From assembly GCA_031257795.1 (NCBI GenBank), contig JAIRNW010000030.1:1-12424 (forward strand): a stretch of 12,424 nt of DNA, read 5' to 3'. Shown here in pieces: positions 6,531 through 12,424 of this stretch. The DNA is from Holosporales bacterium. GTDB taxonomy: Bacteria; Pseudomonadota; Alphaproteobacteria; BNTO01. The notes under the pieces were generated by a model. The model saw only the letters and a list, made by a program, of their open reading frames with translations, was not told where the DNA came from and ran no database searches. Made by a program: the position numbers and the translations under genes. Numbering within the stretch: the first letter of the stretch is position 1; every line of letters begins with the position of its first letter.

Positions 6531-8366
6531 ATGATGTCCTCTATCAGAAATATTGCCATAATCGCCCACGTTGACCACGGGAAAACTACATTAATTGATT
6601 CTATGCTTAAGCAAAGCGGCACTTTCCGCTCAAACCAAAACGTCGTCGAAAGAGTCATGGACTCCAACGACCTAGAGCGAGAGCGCGGTATCACGATCAT
6701 GGCGAAGTGCACATCCTTGATTTGGGACGGCGTGAAAATCAACATAGTTGACACCCCCGGCCACGCAGATTTCGGCGGAGAAGTCGAGCGCATTTTGGGC
6801 ATGGTGGATGGGGCCGTTTTGCTGATCGATGCGGCGGAGGGCCCTCTCCCTCAAACAAAATTCGTTTTGATGAAGGCGCTCAGGCTCGGCCTCAGACCGA
6901 TCGTCACTATCAATAAAATCGACAGGGCGGACGAACGGCACCAGGATGTTCTCAACGAAGTATTCGACTTATTCGTCGCCCTGGATGCGAAGAGCGAGCA
7001 ATTGGACTTCCCAATTCTGTACGCCTCCGGCCGAGAAGGGTGGTGCGTCGAGGATTTGGCCATCGCTCGCAAAGATTTGTCGCCATTATTTAATAAAATT
7101 TTGACCCACGTCCCAGAGGCGGCCGAACTGGAAAAAAGGAACTCCCCTTTTTCAATGTTGGTTACCACGCGCGAGTATGACCCATACCTCGGCCGTATCC
7201 TTACCGGGAAAATTGAGAGCGGCGAGGTCCGGCCGAATATGCTTGTGCATTCCTTTAATCAAAAAGGGGAGGTCGTGGAGACGGGGCGAATTGCCAAAAT
7301 TTTGACTTTCCAAGGGATCGAAAGGATTCCGGTGGAGGAGGCTGGGGCAGGGGAGATCGTTGTTCTTGCTGGACTCGAAAAATCCACGGTTGCCGACACA
7401 ATCGCCGATCCGAATTCCCCAACGGTCATCACGGCAGACCAGCTGGACCCTCCGAAGCTCTCGATAACCATCTCGGCGAATGATTCGCCCCTAGCCGGAA
7501 CCGAGGGAACCAAGGTGACCTTTAGGATGATTGTTGACAGGCTGAGGCGCGAGGCCGAGGGGAACGTCGCGATTTCAGTGCAGATGTCTCCGAATAACGA
7601 GAGCATGATTGTTGCCGGTCGCGGGGAGCTTCAGCTTGGTGTTTTGTTGGAGACGATGCGGCGTGAAGGCTTTGAGATGTCGATTAGCCGGCCAAAGGTT
7701 GTTTTCCAGCGCGATCCAGAAACGAACGAACTGCTTGAGCCATTCGAGGAAATTTTCGTAGACGTGGATAATGAGTATGCCGGGGCGATCGTCGAGTCGC
7801 TGAGTAATCGACGCGCCGAAATGACAGATATGCGGCCGTACGGCGGGCGCACGCGTATAATATTTATCGGGCCGGCGCACGGGTTGGTCGGCTACAACAG
7901 CCAATTTCTGACGGAAACCAGGGGGACTGGTGTGCTGAATCACATCTTTCACGGCTATAAGCCATACACAGGGCCGTTTGAGGCGCGTAGGAACGGCGTT
8001 CTGATTTCTACTGATCATGGCGAGGCCGTGGCGTATGGGCTGTTTAATTTGGAGGCGCGCGGGCAGCTGTTCATTCAGCCGGGCGACAAGGTTTACGAGG
8101 GGATGATTATTGGAGAGCACACGCGGCCTAATGATTTGGCTGTGAACCCGTTGCGCGCGAAGCAGCTGAGCAATATGCGGGCGTCTGGGAAGGACGAGGC
8201 GATTAAATTGCGGCCGCCGCTGATTATGACTCTGGAGCAAGCGCTGACGTACATTCAAGATGACGAGCGCCTTGAAATCACGCCGAAAACGATACGTTTG
8301 CGAAAGGCGATCCTGGATCCAAACGAGAGGAAGAAGGCGTCAAGGCGCCAAGAAGCTGCTGATTAG
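6531..8366 (+). CDS. typA: Translational GTPase TypA/BipA
   Basis: Ribosome-binding GTPase of the EF-G/LepA superfamily, known to aid 50S assembly and stress or cold adaptation. GTPase motifs are complete: G1 AHVDHGKTT (12-20), G2 RGITI (52-56), G3 DTPGH (74-78), G4 NKID (128-131) and G5 around SGREGW (166-171). Beta-barrel domain II follows (GRILTGKIESG), then EF-G-like domains III and V (about 305-480), and the TypA-specific C-terminal domain, including RGTGVLNHIFHGYKPY and GKDEAIKLRPP. Length 611 is normal. The gene opens ATGATG; family members usually begin MSSIRN, so 6534 is an equally good start. It is the first gene of a two-gene unit with the exonuclease two bases downstream. Confidence 0.97.
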   Translation: MMSSIRNIAIIAHVDHGKTTLIDSMLKQSGTFRSNQNVVERVMDSNDLERERGITIMAKCTSLIWDGVKINIVDTPGHADFGGEVERILGMVDGAVLLIDAAEGPLPQTKFVLMKALRLGLRPIVTINKIDRADERHQDVLNEVFDLFVALDAKSEQLDFPILYASGREGWCVEDLAIARKDLSPLFNKILTHVPEAAELEKRNSPFSMLVTTREYDPYLGRILTGKIESGEVRPNMLVHSFNQKGEVVETGRIAKILTFQGIERIPVEEAGAGEIVVLAGLEKSTVADTIADPNSPTVITADQLDPPKLSITISANDSPLAGTEGTKVTFRMIVDRLRREAEGNVAISVQMSPNNESMIVAGRGELQLGVLLETMRREGFEMSISRPKVVFQRDPETNELLEPFEEIFVDVDNEYAGAIVESLSNRRAEMTDMRPYGGRTRIIFIGPAHGLVGYNSQFLTETRGTGVLNHIFHGYKPYTGPFEARRNGVLISTDHGEAVAYGLFNLEARGQLFIQPGDKVYEGMIIGEHTRPNDLAVNPLRAKQLSNMRASGKDEAIKLRPPLIMTLEQALTYIQDDERLEITPKTIRLRKAILDPNERKKASRRQEAAD

Positions 8367-8368
8367 CG

Positions 8369-9304
8369 ATGACATATAAATTAACAGAGGGCAGGTTATA
8401 CACTGTGGATGTGTCCGGGTTTATTTTCCGGGCCTATTATGCCTTGCCCGCCGTCACGCGCCAAGACGGAACTCCGATCGGAGCGGTGCTGGGATTTTGC
8501 AATATGCTGATGAAGCTACGCAAAATGATCATGGAGAACTCCAGTAATCCGTTGTGGTGTGGGGCGTTTGATGTTTCTAGAAAGAGCTTTCGAACGGACA
8601 TCTTCCCAGCCTACAAAGCACATCGCCAAGAAACTCCCCAGGAGTTGGTGCCGCAATTTGCGATTATAAAGGAGGCGGTGGCGGCGTTTGGCCTTCCTGT
8701 TTTGGAAGAGCCTGGCTTCGAGGCGGATGATGTCATCGCCAGTTGTGCGAAAATCGCGACGGCCAGCGGCCTAAAAACGGTTGTGGTGTCTTCCGATAAG
8801 GATTTGATGCAACTGTACAGCGACTCTGTCTCCATATTCGATCCAATGAAAAATAAGTGGATCTCAGAAGACGATGTTCGGGCGAAATTTGGCGTGTGCC
8901 CGGCTTTAGTTCCGGATGTGCAGGCGCTGGCCGGAGATGCGTCGGACGGGATACCTGGCGTTCCTGGAGTAGGCCTGAAAACTGCTGCCGAGCTGATCAA
9001 CAAATTCGGGTCTCTAGAGGACTTGCTCTCGAATGTGTACGCGCTTCCGAAGGGAAAGCGGCGCGATCTCATAATAGAGCACGCGAATGCAGCGCGTTTC
9101 TCGAAGAAACTGGCAACTCTGAAAGACGACGTGGAGCTCACAGGCCTTTCTCCAAACTCGTCGGGGGATATCCCGCAAACTTTTTTTGATCTTGCCTGTC
9201 CATCGCTACTCGACGGAGCAAGAAAGGAGATATTAGCGGACTTTTTTCAAAAACAGGGATTCGTGGAGCTCAACCGCAGATTACAGACAAACTGCGCTGC
9301 ATAA
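8369..9304 (+). CDS. Stand-alone 5'-3' exonuclease, PolA N-terminal domain type
   Basis: Flap/5' nuclease of the kind that forms the first third of DNA polymerase I and removes RNA primers and flaps. Acidic metal ligands are all present: Asp14 (VDVSGFIFRAYYALP), Asp68 (FDVSRKSFR), Glu118/Asp120/Asp121 (FEADDVIA), Asp143/Asp145 (SSDKDLMQL) and Asp190/Asp193 (GDASDGIPGVPGVGLKTA), which also carries the helix-hairpin-helix. The product ends at 311 residues, just after the segment GFVELNRRL where full PolA would continue into the 3'-5' exonuclease and polymerase domains; neither is in the window. No Shine-Dalgarno site is seen, and the two-base gap to typA suggests coupling by re-initiation. Seven bases after the stop a nested repeat begins. 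It could be a natural single-domain protein or a shortened polA. Confidence 0.92.
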   Translation: MTYKLTEGRLYTVDVSGFIFRAYYALPAVTRQDGTPIGAVLGFCNMLMKLRKMIMENSSNPLWCGAFDVSRKSFRTDIFPAYKAHRQETPQELVPQFAIIKEAVAAFGLPVLEEPGFEADDVIASCAKIATASGLKTVVVSSDKDLMQLYSDSVSIFDPMKNKWISEDDVRAKFGVCPALVPDVQALAGDASDGIPGVPGVGLKTAAELINKFGSLEDLLSNVYALPKGKRRDLIIEHANAARFSKKLATLKDDVELTGLSPNSSGDIPQTFFDLACPSLLDGARKEILADFFQKQGFVELNRRLQTNCAA

Positions 9305-9311
9305 AACATTT

Positions 9312-9609
9312 AAAACCCGTTAACATAAGATTTAAATTGGACCTCTTTCCAAACTCTTCAAAATCAGTTTTTGGGTACGTCGATCCGATGCTCGAATGCT
9401 CACGTACATCTAGGTACGCTCCGCTTCTGTGCTTCGTGTCTCCTTCCCAAAATTCTGATTTTGAAGGTTTCGAAAGAGGTCCATTTAAATTGAGTATTTT
9501 TCAGGAGAAACGGAGCGCAGAAGCGCAGCGCACTTATTAGTTCGTGAGCATTCGAGCACCGGATTTGACGCAGAAAAGACCAATTTAAATCATTATGTCA
9601 ACGGGTTCT
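9312..9609. mobile_element. Outer-type palindromic element interrupted by an inner-type element
   Basis: Left arm 9312-9339 (AAAACCCGTTAACATAAG to TTTAAATTG) and right arm 9581-9609 (CAATTTAAATCATTATGTC to GGGTTCT) are the same inverted arms as in the element at 5995-6135. After removing the insert at 9339-9482 and one copy of the duplicated 9-mer, the outer element is about 146 bp. Its interior right of the insert (about 9504-9572) is a minus-orientation copy of the shared core. It fills the whole gap between the exonuclease stop and the rseP stop. No coding capacity. Confidence 0.85.
9339..9482. mobile_element. Inner-type MITE-like element with 9-bp target duplication
   Basis: A 144-bp element with 37-bp inverted arms: 9339-9375 begins GGACCTCTTTCCAAAC and 9446-9482 ends CGAAAGAGGTCC, roughly 85% matching. 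It is flanked by the direct repeat ATTTAAATT at 9330-9338 and 9483-9491. The same 9-mer occurs only once at the matching place of the uninterrupted element at 5995-6135, so the duplication arose on insertion. The copy at 12311 has different flanking bases, so the 9-mer is not part of the element. The core lies between the arms in plus orientation. Too short to code for its own transposase. Confidence 0.88.
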
Positions 9610-10760
9610 TATTTAAAAAATAGCGACTTAAAGAACGTGGAGATTTTTTTGATAACGCCGTAATTAACGAGATCATTCCACGTCGCCAACAGCATCAGCC
9701 CAATAACGGCCATGATCCCTATCGAGTACACCCAGTTGATGGTCGACGGGGAAAGCGGCTTCCTCCTTACAAACTCGATCAAATTTATCGCGATGCTCCC
9801 TCCGTCCAAAGCCGGAATCGGCACCAAGTTGCAAATGGCCAAGCTAAAAGACAGCATCGCCATAAAATTCAGGAAAATCACAAAACCACCAGACAAACTT
9901 TTGTTTGCCAAATCGCCTATCGCCAAGATCCCCCCTATTTTCATTCCTCCGCCTCCCTTTCCAGAGAGGAAGCCGGCAATTCCAGAGAAAAACGCCACCG
10001 CTTGCCTGTAGCAATTCATGACGCTAAACGCGACGGCCGCCCAAACCGAAGTTTTCACAAATATCAGCTCGCTCGCGATGTTGATGCCTAGCACTTTGAG
10101 GGGGATTTTTTCTTTGTTTTCCCCTTCCTTCCACAAAGACGCCTCAGTCGCGCAGTCACTCCCCTCGCGCGAATACCGTACCACCACCGTCTTTCCAGCA
10201 TTTTTCTCGAGCAATTGGCTCATTTCAGAAACATACTGCACGTCGGCGTCGGCGATTCCGGTTATGACATCACCCTTCTGCAGCCCGCAGACCTCCGCAA
10301 CCGATCCCTTCGCCACGGAATCTATTTTCGGCTGCATTTCCGGGAGCCCCTTCCAGATCCCAATAAAGAGGAAGATCAGCAAGGTGAAGATAATGTTCAT
10401 CAGCGGCCCGCCAAAGGCAACGGCCGTTTTTTGGAGAGGGGTTTTGGAGGCCAGCGTCTTGCTTTTCTCTTCAGCACTGAGATCGCTTACGTCTGAGCGC
10501 GTGCTGGAAGCGTCGGCGTCGCCGAGCATCATGACGTAGCCGCCGAGCGGGATTAGGCTGAGGCACCAGCGCGTTCCGGCCTTGTCCATCCAGCTGAAAA
10601 TTTTTGGGCCGTAGCCTATTGAAAAGGTTTTCACCTGCACGCCATTATACTTGGCGACTAGGAAGTGGCCCATCTCGTGTACGAAGACTATGATCGTAAA
10701 CGCCACAATGAACGGAAGGATACTACTTCCGAGTTCAAAAAGTCTGTCTATGTATGCCAT
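9609..10760 (-). CDS. rseP: RIP metalloprotease RseP (site-2 protease family)
   Basis: Inner-membrane zinc protease that cuts substrates within the membrane, classically the anti-sigma factor RseA in envelope stress, and remnant signal peptides. The zinc motif HEMGH is at 28-32 in the first membrane segment. The third ligand motif NLVPIPALDGGS spans 311-322 with Asp319. FGGPLMNI (117-124) is the usual membrane-adjacent loop. A single PDZ domain spans about 145-215 (GSVAEVCGLQKGDVI); E. coli RseP has two, and one-PDZ forms of about 380 residues are common in alphaproteobacteria. The start MAYIDRLFELG fits the family; a GGGGAAG lies just before the ATG. The usual neighbours (dxr, bamA) are not present: upstream is a promoter region, downstream a repeat whose end forms the last base of the TAA stop. 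Confidence 0.95.
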   Translation of the reverse strand: MAYIDRLFELGSSILPFIVAFTIIVFVHEMGHFLVAKYNGVQVKTFSIGYGPKIFSWMDKAGTRWCLSLIPLGGYVMMLGDADASSTRSDVSDLSAEEKSKTLASKTPLQKTAVAFGGPLMNIIFTLLIFLFIGIWKGLPEMQPKIDSVAKGSVAEVCGLQKGDVITGIADADVQYVSEMSQLLEKNAGKTVVVRYSREGSDCATEASLWKEGENKEKIPLKVLGINIASELIFVKTSVWAAVAFSVMNCYRQAVAFFSGIAGFLSGKGGGGMKIGGILAIGDLANKSLSGGFVIFLNFMAMLSFSLAICNLVPIPALDGGSIAINLIEFVRRKPLSPSTINWVYSIGIMAVIGLMLLATWNDLVNYGVIKKISTFFKSLFFK

Positions 10761-10786
10761 TACTTCCCCATTATCTTAAGAGCCTG

Positions 10787-10818
10787 TTTATACCCTGTCA
10801 CCACAGGTTCTGAGTCAA
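10787..10818 (-). promoter_or_regulatory. Candidate rseP promoter with long spacer and central dyad
   Basis: On the minus strand TTGACT (10818-10813) and TATAAA (10792-10787) are separated by 20 bases, three more than optimal. The spacer contains the dyad ACAGG-4-CCTGT (10794-10807) near its centre. A -10 box here puts the start about 20 bases before the rseP ATG. Confidence 0.4.
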
Positions 10819-10972
10819 CATATCGATCCTAGCATTTATTTGTCCTCTTTCCAAATAGTCAGGATCGACTTTACACAAAATCCCAGGGCCATTTAGTTCT
10901 CCAGTAAAACTGGCAGAAATCCAACAAAGCGCGAGAACTCAAAGCTTAGGAATTTCAGCTGCAACGTGGCTG

Positions 10973-11001
10973 TATACAAAACTACACAATCAAGCTATGA
11001 T
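10973..11001 (+). promoter_or_regulatory. Candidate promoter of the polyamine-binding protein gene
   Basis: TATACA (10973-10978), 17 bases, TATGAT (10996-11001, five of six to consensus). A start near 11008 gives a leader of about 26 bases holding a strong ribosome site. The remainder of the divergent gap 10819-10972 shows no frame or structure I can support. Confidence 0.4.
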
Positions 11002-11022
11002 TTACTGATTTTTCGCGGGTTT

Positions 11023-11031
11023 AGAGGAAGG
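11023..11031 (+). promoter_or_regulatory. Shine-Dalgarno AGAGGAAGG supporting a TTG start
   Basis: GAGG at 11024-11027 stands six bases before TTG at 11034. No in-frame ATG exists near the N-terminal hydrophobic segment, so the TTG is the likely initiator. Confidence 0.6.
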
Positions 11032-11033
11032 CA

Positions 11034-12215
11034 TTGCTCAAGAAAGTTCTGGCCATTCTGGCCTGTCTCGCGGTTTGCGTGTACATTTTCGTTGGAGTGT
11101 CGAAAAAAATCTCACACAACGAATGCGTCAACGTTTATGACTGGTACGGAGTTTTGCCGCGCGAGGTGATCGAGCAGTTTCAGGAAGAGACTGGGATTAA
11201 GGTACACTACGACGTTTTCGATAACAACGAAATACTCGAAGCAAAGCTTTTAGCGAGCAACTCTGGCTACGACGTCGTTTTCCCAACCGCCACCCCATAC
11301 GCGGCGCGGCATAAAGAGCTGGGAATATACCAACGCCTAGATAAAACGCAACTCCCTAATCTGAAGTTTGACGATATCTACGATTTCCTGAAAGAAAAAA
11401 TGCAAAAAATCGATCCTGGGCTGGACTTCCTTCTGCCGCTTTATTGGGGGACAACCGGTATTGCGTTTAACGAAGACGTTTTGAATGAGCTGATACCTAA
11501 TCATCCAAAAGATGGCTATTCCCTTCTTTTTGACGGAGAAACCGTGGAAAAGCTCCAAAGCAAAGGCATAAGCTTTTTGCAGGAAGCAATCGACGTTTTC
11601 CCTCAAATATTGACGTACATTGGCCTGGACCGCGAAGGGACCGATTTCCAGAGTCTGGAGCAGGCGGCGGCGTTTTTCTCTAAAATTTGCTACAAAGTGC
11701 GCCGCTTCTCATCTTCGCGGTTCATCACAGATCTGATTTTCGGCGATGTTTGCGTTGCGCAGGCGTGGTCCGGGGAAGCTCTGAGGGCTATAGATGAGGC
11801 GGAAAAAATCGGGCAGAATATCAAATACATAATCCCGAAGGAGGGTGGGGATTTGTGGATTGATGTGGCTGCGATACCAATTGGGGCGCCACATCCTAAA
11901 AACGCGCATATTTTCATTAATTTTTTGCTGAGGCCGGAGATCGGCGCGCAGATCACGAACCAAAGCAGAGTCACAACGATGATGAAAGGCTCGCGGAAAC
12001 ATATTGATCCGGATATCGTCTCTAATACGATTATTTTCCCGCCTGATGATGTTTTGCGGAAATTGAATTTTTGTTCGCCTCCTTCGAAGGAGACGGATAT
12101 GTATGAAAAAGTGCGCTCTAGGGTGTGGACTTTGCTGAAGATAAGTCAAACACCGAAAGAGGCGGATAAATATAAATTGGTTTTTGAAAGCCTGAATATA
12201 GCCGATCATAAGTGA
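11034..12215 (+). CDS. PotD/PotF-like spermidine/putrescine-type periplasmic binding protein
   Basis: Extracytoplasmic substrate-binding protein of an ABC importer, most like the polyamine-binding PotD/PotF group. Residues 2-22 (basic LKK then a hydrophobic run) are a signal peptide or membrane anchor; Cys11 and Cys15 make a lipoprotein conceivable, but no lipobox fits well. Group hallmarks follow: VYDWYGVLP (34-42) in the ligand cleft, GYDVVFPT (78-85), PLYWGTTGIAFNED (135-148), AWSGEALRAI (244-253) with the acidic residue that contacts amines, and PKEGGDLWIDVAAIP (268-282). Length 393 is slightly above the family norm. The matching ATPase and permease genes (potABC) are not downstream; repeats follow the stop immediately. 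Substrate is inferred from motif resemblance. Confidence 0.85.
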   Translation: MLKKVLAILACLAVCVYIFVGVSKKISHNECVNVYDWYGVLPREVIEQFQEETGIKVHYDVFDNNEILEAKLLASNSGYDVVFPTATPYAARHKELGIYQRLDKTQLPNLKFDDIYDFLKEKMQKIDPGLDFLLPLYWGTTGIAFNEDVLNELIPNHPKDGYSLLFDGETVEKLQSKGISFLQEAIDVFPQILTYIGLDREGTDFQSLEQAAAFFSKICYKVRRFSSSRFITDLIFGDVCVAQAWSGEALRAIDEAEKIGQNIKYIIPKEGGDLWIDVAAIPIGAPHPKNAHIFINFLLRPEIGAQITNQSRVTTMMKGSRKHIDPDIVSNTIIFPPDDVLRKLNFCSPPSKETDMYEKVRSRVWTLLKISQTPKEADKYKLVFESLNIADHK

Positions 12216-12226
12216 ACTGTGGGGGC

Positions 12227-12286
12227 GTCGAGCCGGTGCTCGAATGCTCATGTACCATAAGTACGCCGCGCTTCTGCGCTGCTCAC
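12227..12286. repeat. Isolated copy of the shared repeat core
   Basis: Bases beginning GTCGAGCCGGTGCTCGAATG and ending CTTCTGCGCTGCTCAC match the core found at 3314, 9385 and 12357, but without the inner-type left arm. It starts 12 bases after the binding-protein stop codon. The following 24 bases lead into the next element, which may have inserted into this one. Confidence 0.7.
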
Positions 12287-12310
12287 AATTTACTTGTGGT
12301 CGGCTACAAT

Positions 12311-12424
12311 GGACCTCTTTCCAAACTCTTCAAAATCAGTTTTTGGGGACGTCGATCCGGTGCTCGAATGCTCACGTACATCTAAGTACGCTCCGCTTCT
12401 GTGCTCCGTGTCTCCTTCCCAAAA
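12311..12424. mobile_element. Inner-type palindromic element, cut by the window end
   Basis: Left arm 12311-12347 is identical to 9339-9375, and the first 114 bases match the element at 9339-9452 at all but four positions. Only seven bases of the right arm (CCCAAAA) are inside the window. The high identity indicates a recent copy or gene conversion. The preceding nine bases are GGCTACAAT. Confidence 0.88.

Noticed and set aside
7575..8258. 227-codon minus-strand frame inside typA
   Set aside because: Antisense to conserved EF-G-like domains of TypA; no family motif.
10018..10539. 173-codon plus-strand frame opposite rseP
   Set aside because: Ser/Thr/Phe-rich shadow of the PDZ and membrane region of rseP.

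Overview
The window looks like chromosomal DNA of an alphaproteobacterium, perhaps a host-associated Rickettsiales/Holosporales-type lineage. That placement is an inference from three things: the gene style (a one-PDZ RseP, an Rpn/PDDEXK_2 nuclease, a polyamine-type binding protein), heavy loading with short palindromic repeats, and the absence of phage, plasmid or complete IS genes. No gene here fixes the taxon.

Layout, left to right. (i) 1-218: no secure gene, a 27-bp tandem duplication and a worn repeat end. (ii) 219-1358 (-): outer-membrane beta-barrel protein. (iii) 1581-3302 (+): SulP anion/dicarboxylate transporter with a STAS domain. (iv) 3314-3427: composite repeat filling the gap between two convergent genes. 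(v) 3426-5890 (-): acpP and fabF in the usual order, followed by an Rpn-family nuclease gene on the same strand. (vi) 5995-6378: complete palindromic element touching a decayed reading frame. (vii) 6531-9304 (+): typA (BipA) and, two bases after its stop, a stand-alone PolA-type 5'-3' exonuclease. (viii) 9312-9609: one palindromic element nested inside another. (ix) 9609-10760 (-): rseP. (x) 11034-12215 (+): PotD/PotF-like periplasmic binding protein. (xi) 12227-12424: further repeat copies running off the window.

The protein genes are mostly ordinary: fatty-acid elongation, a ribosome-associated GTPase, DNA repair/replication, envelope-stress proteolysis and import. The unusual part is the repeat system. 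Two kinds of 140-150 bp element carry different terminal inverted arms but share a core of about 60 bp. They sit almost exactly at gene stop codons, in three cases supplying part of the stop codon. One has inserted into another with a clear 9-bp target duplication. No transposase for them is present in the window.
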